From JAPLJM01 sp963708515 (lineage in GTDB: Bacteria > Desulfobacterota > Syntrophia > Syntrophales > Fen-1087), in contig CAVPSX010000011.1 of assembly GCA_963708515.1 (NCBI GenBank), positions 62,001 through 126,000 of the forward strand: a DNA stretch of 64,000 nt, in the 5' to 3' direction. Of the stretch, positions 35,353 through 44,200 are shown one piece after another (the stretch's first letter is position 1; the number at the start of each line of letters is the position of its first letter). A program made the translations under genes and the position numbers. The notes under the pieces were generated by a model that had not been told where the DNA came from, made no database searches, and saw nothing but the letters and a program-made list of their open reading frames with translations.

Positions 35353-36723
35353 TCAGCCGTTCCCCTTCAGCCCGTATTTCTTGAGCTTGTAACGCAGCAT
35401 GCGCTCGCTGATGCCCAGCAGTTCTGCCGCCTTCGTCTGATGTTCGCCGGTTTTTTCCATGGCCTCGACGATCAGTTTCCGCTCGAGTTCCTCGACGGAG
35501 CCCCGCAACAACCCTTCGGCGTCCCGGTGGCTTTCCGCGGCGTCAAACATATCCTCGGAAAAAGGAAGATCCTCAATGGACACAACAGCATCCCGGCAGA
35601 TGACCACCGCGCGTTCAATGATATTCTCGAGTTCACGAACGTTTCCGGGATAGTCGTATTTCAACAGCAGATCGTGAGCCTCGCTGCTGACGCCGTCAAT
35701 CTCCTTGCTGTTCTCCTCGGCATAGCGCTTCAGGAAATGGTCGATCAGGGCGGGTATATCCTCCTTGCGTTCCCTTAAGGGGTGGATGGCCATGGTAACG
35801 ACATTCAGCCGGTAGAACAGGTCTTCCCGAAATAGGCCTTCCTTGACCCGGGCCTCGAGATCCCGGTTCGTGGCGCTGATAATGCGGACGTCGGAACGGA
35901 TCGTCTGATTGCCGCCCACGCGCTGAAATTCCCGTTCCTGCAGAAAACGCAGCAGTTTAACCTGCACCGCGGCGGACAGTTCGCCGATTTCATCGAGAAA
36001 CAGGGTGCCTCCGTCCGCCTCTTCAAACCGCCCGATCCGCCGGGCCGAGGCCCCCGTGAAGGCCCCTTTTTCATGGCCGAACAGCTCACTCTCAAGTAGA
36101 TTTTCATGCAGGGCGCTGCAGTTGACCGCAATGATAGGCTTTGCCGAACGCGGGCTCAGGTTGTGAATCAGTCGTGCCAGCAGTTCCTTGCCGGTGCCGC
36201 TCTCCCCCTGAAGCAGGATCGTTGCCCGGCTGGCCGCGACCCGGCCGGCAATATTGATCAGAGAACCCATTTTCGGGCTGCGGAAGATGATCCGGTCGGA
36301 TGTGACGCCCCGGACACCCAGCTCATGGCGCATAATTTCATTCTCCCGGATCAGCGTCCGTCGCTCCGACACGCGGTCGACCAGGATGAGCAGCTCCTCA
36401 AATTCGAGGGGTTTGGTGATATAATCGATGGCGCCGGCCTTCATCGCGTCCACGGCCGTTTCAATCGTCCCATAGGCGGTGATGATGACCACGTCGATCT
36501 CCGGATTGATGCGCTTGATCTCCTGCAGGACCTGCATCCCGTCCATGCCGGGCATTTTGTAATCCAGCAGCACAATATCGAAATGGCCTTTGAGTACGCA
36601 CTGGATGGCCAGAACCCCGTTTTCCGCCTCGGATACGGTATGCCCCTCCTTGATCAGAAAATCGCGCAGCGTCTCACGCTGGGGGCGGCCATCTTCAACC
36701 ACCAGGATGTTGAGCTTTTTCAT
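35353..36723 (-). CDS. Sigma54-dependent response regulator (NtrC/AtoC family)
   Basis: 456 residues from ATG 36723 (MKKLNILVVEDGRPQRETL) after AAAGGA. A receiver domain (phospho-Asp in VLLDYKMPG, residue 53) is followed by an AAA domain near 140-380 with GESGTGKELLARLIH and the sigma54 contact loop EKGAFTGA, and a Fis-type helix-turn-helix (HQTKAAELLGISERMLRYKL) at the end. It should activate sigma54 promoters when phosphorylated. The kinase gene lies 48 bases upstream on the same strand. The regulated genes are not obvious. Confidence 0.92.
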   Translation of the reverse strand: MKKLNILVVEDGRPQRETLRDFLIKEGHTVSEAENGVLAIQCVLKGHFDIVLLDYKMPGMDGMQVLQEIKRINPEIDVVIITAYGTIETAVDAMKAGAIDYITKPLEFEELLILVDRVSERRTLIRENEIMRHELGVRGVTSDRIIFRSPKMGSLINIAGRVAASRATILLQGESGTGKELLARLIHNLSPRSAKPIIAVNCSALHENLLESELFGHEKGAFTGASARRIGRFEEADGGTLFLDEIGELSAAVQVKLLRFLQEREFQRVGGNQTIRSDVRIISATNRDLEARVKEGLFREDLFYRLNVVTMAIHPLRERKEDIPALIDHFLKRYAEENSKEIDGVSSEAHDLLLKYDYPGNVRELENIIERAVVICRDAVVSIEDLPFSEDMFDAAESHRDAEGLLRGSVEELERKLIVEAMEKTGEHQTKAAELLGISERMLRYKLKKYGLKGNG

Positions 36724-36771
36724 GCATGATCCTTTCCATAAAACCCTCACCTTCCGAAAATCTTTCCGCGC

Positions 36772-38652
36772 TTACCCTCTTTGAGTCGGCAGAATGATCT
36801 CAAACGTCGTCCCGGACCCCTGATCGCTGAAAACAAGAATTTCACCGCTGTGTCCGCGGATAATTTCATGCGCGAGCGGCAGTCCGAGTCCCAGGCCCTT
36901 TTGCTTTGTCGTATATTCGGGGCTGAAGATGCGCTCCACTTCCTCGGCCGTCATTCCGCATCCGGTATCGGCGATCCTGATGCTGATCTTCTCTTTGGAT
37001 TTCCGCTTCACGGCAATGTCGATCGCACCCCCGTTTTCGATTGATTCCATTGCATTTTTGATGACATTCAGCAGCGCCTGCTGGAGCTTGTCCATATCCA
37101 TCGGCACAACGGTCCCATCGCTTCCCCAGTGCGTCCGGATATGGATGCCTTTGGCGGCGGCCTCTTCCCGGATCAGGTTGACAATTTTTTGCAGCACCTC
37201 GGCAACCGGATAATCGTGGAATTCCAGCCGTCGGCTCTTTGAAAAGGTCAGGAATTCCTCGATGATGCCGTTCAAACGCCGGATTTCGTCCCGAATGACG
37301 CCTGCCAGCGATTCAAATTCTTTGGCCTTGCTTTCATCCGCCGGCTGAAATTCACGCTTGAGCCGCTGGCTGGCCATGCTGACGGCGTTGAGAGGATTGC
37401 GGATTTCATGAGCCACCCCGGCGGCAAGCTGGCCCAGCGCAGACAGGCGTTCCGCCTTGTCGAGCTGTCTTTCCATCTCCACAATGCCAGCCAGGTGCCT
37501 GTTCTGGTTATGAAACAGCAACCACATGGCCAAAAGCGCGATCAGAACGATCAGCATGGAGAAAATAAATATATTGCGCCGGTTTTCCTCAAGAATCCTG
37601 TCCATGCTCTCCCGGTCGAGGCCGATGCGGGCAACCCCGACGATTTTATCATTCATGACAAACGGCACAGCCATATCGATCAGGCGCTTGCCTGAATGAA
37701 CGATATTTCGGCTTTCAATTTTGCGTTTTCCGGCCCGGATTTCCGACAGGGGCATGTCCCCTTCCTGCCATTTCTCCGGCGCATTTTCTGTGGCGCCGAA
37801 AATAGCCCCCTGGCTGTCCATAATGACAAGATAGGCAACCCCCTGGCCCTGGCCTTCACCCAACTTTTCAACGGCCTTTTCAATAGATACCCTTGTTCCC
37901 CAGTACTTCATTTGTTCGCGATCGAGGGCAATGAGGATCGTGCCGCTGCCGTCTCTGCGTTTCAGACCGACATAACCCATGTTCAGACGGTCGAGGGTCT
38001 GAACCAGCGTCCGGGGAATGTCCTGACGACCGGCCCCCGAGCTGCTTCTGACTTCTGGGGCGGGCAGCATCGCCTCCCTATGGAAGTCCAGTTGTGTGAC
38101 AAGCTGGATGAAAATACCGATGCCGATTTCCTTTTCCGTTTCCTTGATTTTTACGGCCGATCGCTGAACCGCCTGCTCGACGGGCAGGGACAGGCTCTGG
38201 TACACAACCTTCCCTCCGGCATTCAGAACGGCCACCATCCATAATCCCTTATCCGCGGCGAATTTCTGCAGGTAGGCATCGCTGATCCGATTGGCTTTCC
38301 AGGCTTCATCGATTTCCTGCCCGAGATCGGCAAGGGCAACGGTCAGCATTTTCTGGGGCGAGAAAGCGGCATCCTTGAGAGGGACGTAGGACCGCGGGCG
38401 ATCCCGCTGAAAGGCCTGCACCAGGTTATTGAGATTATCCTGGGACAATCGCTGGACAACGCCCGTGATGCTCAGGGCCTGATTCTGCATGAATCCTTCA
38501 AGAATCCGGTTGTTGCGCTGGAGATCCATTACCCCCATGATCAAAATCAGAGCGATGAATACGGCGCAGACGATGGCGACTGAAATCGGCTGGAGGAAAA
38601 ACCGGTCTTCCGGCCGGGAACGGTACTGCCAGATTTTTTTGTACGGACTCAT
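36772..38652 (-). CDS. Membrane sensor histidine kinase, partner of the NtrC-type regulator
   Basis: 626 residues. A first membrane helix near 23-43 (ISVAIVCAVFIALILIMGVM), a periplasmic sensor of about 310 residues with a Cache-like look (AYLVIMDSQGAIFG, KIVGVARIGLD), and a second helix near 355-378. Then HisKA with the phospho-His in VAHEIRNPLNAVS, and HATPase with NVIKNAMESI, ADTGCGM and KGLGLGLPLAHEII. It would sense an extracytoplasmic ligand and phosphorylate the regulator encoded next to it. Promoter at 38690-38717. Confidence 0.9.
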   Translation of the reverse strand: MSPYKKIWQYRSRPEDRFFLQPISVAIVCAVFIALILIMGVMDLQRNNRILEGFMQNQALSITGVVQRLSQDNLNNLVQAFQRDRPRSYVPLKDAAFSPQKMLTVALADLGQEIDEAWKANRISDAYLQKFAADKGLWMVAVLNAGGKVVYQSLSLPVEQAVQRSAVKIKETEKEIGIGIFIQLVTQLDFHREAMLPAPEVRSSSGAGRQDIPRTLVQTLDRLNMGYVGLKRRDGSGTILIALDREQMKYWGTRVSIEKAVEKLGEGQGQGVAYLVIMDSQGAIFGATENAPEKWQEGDMPLSEIRAGKRKIESRNIVHSGKRLIDMAVPFVMNDKIVGVARIGLDRESMDRILEENRRNIFIFSMLIVLIALLAMWLLFHNQNRHLAGIVEMERQLDKAERLSALGQLAAGVAHEIRNPLNAVSMASQRLKREFQPADESKAKEFESLAGVIRDEIRRLNGIIEEFLTFSKSRRLEFHDYPVAEVLQKIVNLIREEAAAKGIHIRTHWGSDGTVVPMDMDKLQQALLNVIKNAMESIENGGAIDIAVKRKSKEKISIRIADTGCGMTAEEVERIFSPEYTTKQKGLGLGLPLAHEIIRGHSGEILVFSDQGSGTTFEIILPTQRG

Positions 38653-38689
38653 AAAAAACCCTCAAACGCATGAATAAAACGATCTTGAT

Positions 38690-38717
38690 ATGATAGGTCA
38701 TAATGGGGAAAAGTCAA
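38690..38717 (-). promoter_or_regulatory. Promoter of the histidine kinase gene
   Basis: On the minus strand TTGACT (38717-38712) and TATCAT (38695-38690) are separated by 16 bases, 38 bases before the kinase ATG. Confidence 0.5.
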
Positions 38718-38771
38718 TGAATTCTTGATTTGCTCCCCCACCGGATCCGGATTGGACCTCTATGATCCGGC

Positions 38772-38789
38772 ATCGACAATTCTGTCGAT
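38772..38789. promoter_or_regulatory. 18-bp inverted repeat upstream of the kinase promoter
   Basis: ATCGACA and TGTCGAT (38772-38778, 38783-38789) flank ATTC. The site lies 55 bases above the -35 box, where an activator or repressor could bind. It is the only such palindrome noticed in this spacer. Confidence 0.35.
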
Positions 38790-38939
38790 TCGAGCGCCAT
38801 TTTCTGTAAGTCTATTAACATTCTGTATTCATTCAGTTATTTATTTATCTATCCCTGCCGCCCCGACATTTTTTGCCTGATTTGAACACCGGGCCCGAGG
38901 GGGCGCCCCCCCGATATCATATAATATATCTTTGATATC

Positions 38940-39118
38940 GAACACTTATGAATAATAACCCGTCAACGGCACACAATATGCAGGTTGAAACATACAGAAA
39001 ACGTCCTGCCGGTTAAGCAAACGGGCATGTTTATCCGGCAGTCGAATCCAAAACTTCAGAAGGCGGCAAGCCTTCGTCACTCCTGAATCGGGGGAGGTCA
39101 ATGACCTCCCCTTTTTTT
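38940..39118 (+). ncRNA. Possible structured small RNA ending in a strong terminator
   Basis: The 507-base spacer between the kinase and rarA genes, both on the minus strand, ends with a plus-strand terminator that no plus-strand gene explains. Before it are further stems: TGCCGG (from about 39007) with CCGGCA (about 39035), and GAAGGC with GCCTTC (39059-39075). TA-rich sequence around 38917-38940 could be its promoter. No known RNA family was recognised. Start and very existence are inferred. Confidence 0.3.
39091..39118 (+). terminator. Rho-independent terminator, plus strand
   Basis: Arms GGGGAGGTCA (39091-39100) and TGACCTCCCC (39102-39111) are perfect and are followed by seven T. The minus strand has no T run after the stem, so the direction is plus. 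Confidence 0.75.
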
Positions 39119-39159
39119 ATTGAAGAGCGATCGTCGGCCCTGTCCGCACAATCATCATA

Positions 39160-40497
39160 TCAGCGTTTTCTCCGGTCGCGCAGTTTCCGCCACTGGTCCA
39201 TTCTTTCCCGAATGATTTTCTCATAGCCGCGTTCTGTAGGATTGTAAAAGGATTTCCCCTTCAAGGCATCCGGCAGGTATTCCTGGGAAACATAGGCGTC
39301 CTCGAAATCATGAGCATACAGATAGTCCTTGCCGTAACCCAGATCTTTCATGAGTCCTGTCGGGGCGTTGCGGATATGCAGCGGAACAGGCAGCGCGCCG
39401 GTGCGGCGGATGGTTTCCCCGACCCGGCCATAGCCCGTGTAAAGAGCATTGCTTTTGGAGGCCGTGGCCAGATAGACGGCTGTCTGGGCCAGGGCCAGCT
39501 CGCCCTCGGGAAGTCCGATAAACTGGAATGCCTGCATCGCAGCGACGGCTACCGTAAGCGCCCTCGGGTCGGCGTTGCCCACATCTTCCGAAGCAAAGCG
39601 GACCATGCGGCGCGCGATAAAGAGGGGATCTTCGCCCGCAGCCAGCATGCGGGCCAGCCAGTAAAGGGCTGCGTCCGGATCGGAGCCGCGCAGGCTCTTA
39701 TGCAGGGCCGAAATGAGGTTGTAGTGCTCTTCTCCGTTTTTATCGTAGAGCAGAATTTTTTTCTGAAAAGCTTCCTCGATCACCCTGCGGGTTACTTTCC
39801 TTGCGCCGTCGGGCGCCGCATCGATCAGAGATGCCGCTGCCTCGAGGGCATTGAGGGCCGTCCGGGCGTCGCCGTCGGCGGACCAGACAAGGACGGACAG
39901 GGCTTCCGGCTCAATTTCCAGGTTTAACGCGCCCAGGCCTCGTTCCTGATCCTCGAGGGCCCTTTTGAGGATCAATAAAAGGTCGTCGTCGGAAAAGGGC
40001 TTCAGCAGCATGACCCGCGAGCGGGACAAGAGCGGAGAAATGATTTCAAAAGATGGGTTCTCGGTGGTAGCGCCGATCAACGTGATCAGGCCGCTTTCCA
40101 CATGCGGCAAAAATGCATCCTGCTGGGCCTTGTTGAAACGATGGATTTCATCGACGAAAAGGAGCGTCTTTTCGCGGTGATCCTTCCACCTGGCCCTGGC
40201 CTCATCCACAACGGCGCGGATTTCCTTTACCCCGGACAACACCGCGGAAAAACTTGTGAAATGCGATTGCGTTTCCCGGGCGATCACCCGGGCCAGCGTA
40301 GTTTTACCGGAACCCGGAGGACCCCAGAAAATCATGGAAAAAAGACGGTCCTCTTCAATGGCGCGACGCAGCAGGGCTCCCTCACTCATCAAATGCGGCT
40401 GACCCACATACTCCACAAGGGTGCGCGGCCGCATCCGGTCCGCCAGTGGCCGGGGATCATCACCGCTTTTCGTTTCGCGTCGGTCAAAAAAATCCAT
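39160..40497 (-). CDS. rarA: Replication-associated recombination protein A (RarA/MgsA)
   Basis: 445 residues from ATG 40497 (MDFFDRRETKSGDD). Clamp-loader-like AAA ATPase with PRTLVEYVGQPHL, Walker A WGPPGSGKTTLARV, Walker B LLFVDEIHRFNKAQQDAFLP, sensor GATTENPSFE, then the C-terminal tetramerisation part (DPDAALYWLARMLAAGEDP, ALYTGYG and KGKSFYNPTERGYE). It acts at stalled replication forks. The frame extends upstream to 40641 but enters a repeat element and lacks a start with a ribosome site. Confidence 0.92.
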   Translation of the reverse strand: MDFFDRRETKSGDDPRPLADRMRPRTLVEYVGQPHLMSEGALLRRAIEEDRLFSMIFWGPPGSGKTTLARVIARETQSHFTSFSAVLSGVKEIRAVVDEARARWKDHREKTLLFVDEIHRFNKAQQDAFLPHVESGLITLIGATTENPSFEIISPLLSRSRVMLLKPFSDDDLLLILKRALEDQERGLGALNLEIEPEALSVLVWSADGDARTALNALEAAASLIDAAPDGARKVTRRVIEEAFQKKILLYDKNGEEHYNLISALHKSLRGSDPDAALYWLARMLAAGEDPLFIARRMVRFASEDVGNADPRALTVAVAAMQAFQFIGLPEGELALAQTAVYLATASKSNALYTGYGRVGETIRRTGALPVPLHIRNAPTGLMKDLGYGKDYLYAHDFEDAYVSQEYLPDALKGKSFYNPTERGYEKIIRERMDQWRKLRDRRKR

Positions 40498-40536
40498 AAT
40501 AAAAGAGACCTTTGTCGCTCCTGATCCAATAAATGC

Positions 40537-40663
40537 GACTGCTTCGTAAGAAGTTCCGCAGGCAAGGCGCGCCAATCCTGAAGAATGAGACGTACTTTTA
40601 CGTACACCGCAGTTACGAAGGATGCAGCGCAACTTGAGCATCCGGACTTTTTACGAAGTCGTC
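40537..40663. repeat. Repeat family A, copy 1 (MITE-like, ~127 bp, imperfect inverted ends)
   Basis: The ends (40537-40554 and 40646-40663) are 18-base inverted repeats matching at 15 positions, around the core TTACGAAG. The middle holds a palindrome GTACTTTTACGTAC. A shorter relative lies at 45891-45980. No transposase gene is inside. Confidence 0.5.
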
Positions 40664-40928
40664 ATGGCTTGCTTTTTACTCTTGTCCTGGCCTGTTCAAT
40701 CAGATCGATGAGCGTTGTCATTTTGTCCAGCGGGCTCTGCTGTAAGAAAAGCTCCCATTGAGCCGCCGATAGGATTTCCCTCAGATGGGCTTCCACCGGA
40801 AAAAACACCTGCCAGCATTTGATCGCCCGATGACAGGGCATATCCCCGGCTTCCCTGCGACAGTAGGAAAAACTGAGCTCATGTCCCAGCCGCGGACACC
40901 GGATTTCCAGATGATCGTACGAATCCAT
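40662..40928 (-). CDS. Small cysteine-rich protein (88 aa), unknown function
   Basis: From ATG 40928 the product reads MDSYDHLEIRCPRLGHELSF and has cysteines in CPRLG, SYCRRE, MPCHRA and KCWQVF, a pattern I have seen in small conserved proteins of deltaproteobacteria and which could bind a metal. The second half is helical. An upstream extension of the frame crosses a repeat and a terminator and is rejected. Function unknown. It lies between rarA and trpB2 with its upstream region formed by repeat B. Confidence 0.6.
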   Translation of the reverse strand: MDSYDHLEIRCPRLGHELSFSYCRREAGDMPCHRAIKCWQVFFPVEAHLREILSAAQWELFLQQSPLDKMTTLIDLIEQARTRVKSKP

Positions 40929-40943
40929 GGGGCTGCTCCCTAT

Positions 40944-40976
40944 GAGGGTTTTGTATAACCGGTGAAAAATGGTCTC
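40944..40976. repeat. Repeat family B, end fragment
   Basis: About 31 bases match one end of the element at 42537-42600 at 28 positions (core GTTTTGTATAACCG then TGAAAAATGG). It sits immediately upstream of the small cysteine-rich gene. Confidence 0.55.
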
Positions 40977-41055
40977 CCTATGAATCTTCAGAAAAACACC
41001 CCTGCTTCTTTTTTGTTTGAGGAAGATCGGGGGACACTTAAAGATCAGAATGTCC

Positions 41056-41108
41056 AAAAACGACAGAACCGTCAAGGAAAAAACATGACTTTCCCTGGCG
41101 GTTCTGTC
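41056..41108 (-). terminator. Terminator after trpB2
   Basis: On the minus strand GACAGAACCG pairs with CGGTTCTGTC (41108-41099 and 41071-41062), with an inner stem, followed by a T run (41060-41056). It lies 15 bases after the trpB2 stop. Confidence 0.7.
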
Positions 41109-41122
41109 TGAACACATTTCAT

Positions 41123-42484
41123 TTAAGGTTTTGGGAATCCTTCAATGGCCTTCAGGGCACGCTGGATCTCTTCATCCGGCAACTCATGGGGTGTCAGTTT
41201 CCCGGCAAAATAGGCCTCATAGGATGCCATATCCACCAGGCCGTGACCACTCCAGTTGAACAGGATGACCCTTTCCTTGCCTTCCTCTTTGGCGCGCCTG
41301 GCCTCGTCCACCACGGCAGCGATGACGTGGTCCGTCTCCGGCGCCGGGATGAACCCCTCACTCCTGGCCCATTTGACACCCGCATCAAACGTCTCAAGCT
41401 GGTGATAGGCCCTTGCCTCGACGAGATTCTCATGGACCAGATGGCTGACAATGGGCGCCATGCCGTGATAACGCAGGCCGCCGGCATGGATGGGCGCCGG
41501 AACGTAGTCGTGCCCCAGGGTGTACATGGGCAGCAGGGGGGTCTTCTTGGCCAGGTCGCCGAAGTCATAGGCAAAGGGGCCCCTGGTCATGGTCGGACAG
41601 GATGTCGGTTCGGCGCCGACGATCTTCACTTTTTTCCCGTGAATCTTGTCGCGCACGAAGGGCATGGAAATGCCGGCAAAATTGCTGCCGCCGCCGGCGC
41701 ATCCCATGACCACGTCCGGATAGACGCCGATCTTTTTGAGCTGTGCCTGGGCCTCCAGTCCGACGATGGTCTGGTGAAGGATAACATGATTCAACACGCT
41801 CCCGAGCGAATAACGCGATTCCTCGCGGGAAACGGCGTCCTCGATCGCCTCACTGATAGCGATGCCGAGACTGCCGGGAGAATCCGGATACTCCGCCAGG
41901 ACCTGACGGCCGGCCTCGGTGATCATGCTGGGGCTGGGGATGCATTCGGCGCCCCAGGTCTGCATCATCATGCGCCGATAGGGTTTCTGTTCATAACTCA
42001 CCCTGACCATGAAAACGCGGCATTCCAGACCGAACATCTGGCAGGCCATCGACAGGGCGCTTCCCCATTGCCCGGCGCCTGTTTCCGTGGAGATGCGTTT
42101 GATTCCGAAGGCCTTGTTGTAATATGCCTGTGGAATGGCTGTGTTCGGTTTGTGCGAACCGGCCGGGCTGTTTCCCTCCATCTTGTAGTAGATCTTCACC
42201 GGGGCATTCAATAGTTTTTCGAAATTCCGCGCCCGGTACAGCGGCGTCGGGCGCCAAATCAGGTACTTCTGCAGCACTTCGTCAGGAATATCAATCCAGC
42301 GCTCCGCGCTGACCTCCTGCTCGATGAGGTTCATGGGAAAAATGGGCGCCAGATCCTCAGCGCTAACCGGTTTCCCCGTCCCCGGGTGGAGGGGGGGGCG
42401 CATCGGCGTCGGCATGTCGGCCATGATGTTGTACCATTGCCGCGGCATCTCGTCATCATTCAGTAAGACTTTCATCTGTTCCAT
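41123..42484 (-). CDS. trpB: TrpB2-type tryptophan synthase beta-like protein
   Basis: 453 residues, the length of the TrpB2 branch (longer than TrpB1). PLP Lys in PAGSHKPNTAI, phosphate loop GCAGGGSNFAG, and TETGAGQWGSALSM are visible. TrpB2 proteins make tryptophan from indole and serine (or act on other indole or serine-phosphate-like substrates) without a TrpA partner. No other trp gene is near. Start ATG follows GGGAGG. The gene has its own terminator, and a repeat B element lies just upstream. Confidence 0.92.
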   Translation of the reverse strand: MEQMKVLLNDDEMPRQWYNIMADMPTPMRPPLHPGTGKPVSAEDLAPIFPMNLIEQEVSAERWIDIPDEVLQKYLIWRPTPLYRARNFEKLLNAPVKIYYKMEGNSPAGSHKPNTAIPQAYYNKAFGIKRISTETGAGQWGSALSMACQMFGLECRVFMVRVSYEQKPYRRMMMQTWGAECIPSPSMITEAGRQVLAEYPDSPGSLGIAISEAIEDAVSREESRYSLGSVLNHVILHQTIVGLEAQAQLKKIGVYPDVVMGCAGGGSNFAGISMPFVRDKIHGKKVKIVGAEPTSCPTMTRGPFAYDFGDLAKKTPLLPMYTLGHDYVPAPIHAGGLRYHGMAPIVSHLVHENLVEARAYHQLETFDAGVKWARSEGFIPAPETDHVIAAVVDEARRAKEEGKERVILFNWSGHGLVDMASYEAYFAGKLTPHELPDEEIQRALKAIEGFPKP

Positions 42485-42536
42485 AACATTTCCTCCCTTT
42501 GTTCGTTCTTCTTAGTATTGATTGCCATTATATATA

Positions 42537-42600
42537 GAGACCTTTGAAAAATGGCTTCGCCGCTTTAAGAACCATTTTTCAGCGGTTATACAAAACTCTC
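42537..42600. repeat. Repeat family B, compact copy (64 bp)
   Basis: It begins GAGACCTTTGAAAAATGG and ends with the reverse complement of GAGAGTTTTGTATAACCG, and AAAAATGG/CCATTTTT are its internal inverted segments. Related copies are at 40944 and 60254. Its end lies 50 bases upstream of the trpB2 start. Confidence 0.6.
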
Positions 42601-42610
42601 CTGCAAACAA

Positions 42611-42639
42611 AAAAGCCATGGGACTTTCCCATGGCTTTT
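42611..42639. terminator. Bidirectional hairpin terminator
   Basis: AAAAGCCATGGGA and TCCCATGGCTTTT pair perfectly around CTT (42611-42623, 42627-42639). Runs of A before and T after the stem allow termination in both directions. On the minus strand it would end the gpsA-like transcript, which stops at 42861. Confidence 0.65.
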
Positions 42640-42860
42640 ATTGATCGATCCGGAGTCATGGGAGGGTCTCCCCTGCCCACGGCTCATTTTTTTCAGAAAA
42701 GGAACACCGGCGGGCAGACATCTTTTGCCTGCCACCACCAGGACAGATTATTCTGACATTCTCTTCCGTTCATCATCCGCCTCATTTTAACTTTTGCATT
42801 CCATAACACAAACAAAAAACGCATGTCAAGCCAAAACTTGTTGAAACCGCAAAAATAATT

Positions 42861-44063
42861 TTAGATTTCTATGTTTGACAACAGGCCTTTGTGCCGCCTG
42901 TACCAGAGGTTCGGAAACAGATAGTAAAAAAACCGCGAAACCGGTCCGATGAATTCCCGGGTCCGCCGGTCAAACTGGCAGGCCTGGATAATGATCTCCC
43001 GAATGTCATTCCGGGTGTTCCCCTCGTTGAAAATCTTGTAGGCGCAGTGAAAAAGGGGGCTGTACATGTTCTTTTTTTCCAAGTACTTGTTGACGTTGCG
43101 GATGGTATTCGGCCCTTCCGGCGTCCCGTCGATCCGTTCCAGCACCTTGAGATTGGTTTCAATGGGATTGCCTGTGAGCAGCTCATAATAAAGTTTACCA
43201 TAGCGGTAATTCTTGCTGGCCTCCGACGAAACAGTCACATACATGTCGCCGACCCCGGCCTGAGAGTGAAAGGCCTGAAAACTGCCGCCCAGCAATCTGG
43301 AAAGGGAGCGGATTTCCACACCTGATCTCGCAAAAATTGTTCCCGGAATGGAATCCCCCAGCATGAGCGAATCGGTGAGCCCTTTGATATTGGCGACGAT
43401 GTTCTTCAGCGAGCCGCAGGCCTCCACACCGACAATGTCAAAATTATAATAGACGCTGAGTTCCCGGCGGTTATAGCGGATGAGTTCATCCCGAAAGAGG
43501 GCGGATATCTTTTTTTCCCCGGCAACGGTGACACAGATCGGATTTCCCATGGCAATATCCACATCAAAGAAGGGCCCGCCTACGCAGGCGATGTGATACT
43601 TGTGCCGGATGTTGAATAAATGGCTCCTGATCAACTGCGACGGCGTGATCAGTTCTTTTGTGATTTCATCGGCCATGAGCCCCTTAATCGGTGTAATCAG
43701 GCAGGTATCGCCCACCTTTTTCTCCAGCAGCGGTTTCAGATAGTTCAAGAACTCAGGAAGGCGCGGCATGGTCAGGCAAAGCAGGATCAAATCGTGGTCT
43801 TCCACGATGCGCTCCAGATTGTTTGTCGCCGTTACACTGGGCGGCAGCAGCGGCACGCGGTCCATCCCGCCCAGTTTCCTGGCCAGATCCTGGGTCAGGT
43901 GCCTCGGATTGAGATGCTCTTTGTTGATCTCCCGGCAGACGGCTGCATCGTGATAATAAATGGTCACGCGTTTATGATCGCGCCCGAACTTATAGGCAAA
44001 AGACGTCCCGAGCCGGCCGGGACCGATAATGGCGATGCGACTGGTATCCAGTTCTGAAATCAT
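42861..44063 (-). CDS. NAD-dependent glycerol-3-phosphate dehydrogenase-like protein
   Basis: 400 residues from ATG 44063. It has the Rossmann motif IAIIGPGRLGTSFAYKFG and the catalytic Lys context EACGSLKNIVANIKGL of GpsA, but is about 60 residues longer than typical GpsA (about 335) because of a C-terminal extension (FIGPVSRFFYYLFPNLWYRR). It probably reduces dihydroxyacetone phosphate to glycerol-3-phosphate for phospholipids, or a related hydroxyacid. An earlier in-frame TTG is less likely. Bidirectional terminator at 42611 follows. Confidence 0.8.
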   Translation of the reverse strand: MISELDTSRIAIIGPGRLGTSFAYKFGRDHKRVTIYYHDAAVCREINKEHLNPRHLTQDLARKLGGMDRVPLLPPSVTATNNLERIVEDHDLILLCLTMPRLPEFLNYLKPLLEKKVGDTCLITPIKGLMADEITKELITPSQLIRSHLFNIRHKYHIACVGGPFFDVDIAMGNPICVTVAGEKKISALFRDELIRYNRRELSVYYNFDIVGVEACGSLKNIVANIKGLTDSLMLGDSIPGTIFARSGVEIRSLSRLLGGSFQAFHSQAGVGDMYVTVSSEASKNYRYGKLYYELLTGNPIETNLKVLERIDGTPEGPNTIRNVNKYLEKKNMYSPLFHCAYKIFNEGNTRNDIREIIIQACQFDRRTREFIGPVSRFFYYLFPNLWYRRHKGLLSNIEI

Positions 44064-44200
44064 AAGCAAAATTTTTCTGATTCACGATGTCCGCACGGGC
44101 AGAAACCTTAAAAGTCCGGGCAGTATAGGAAAGCAAGGACCCGGTGTCAAGTAAAAATGAAAAATATCCAAATATTTCATTGACATGGGATTACTAATCG

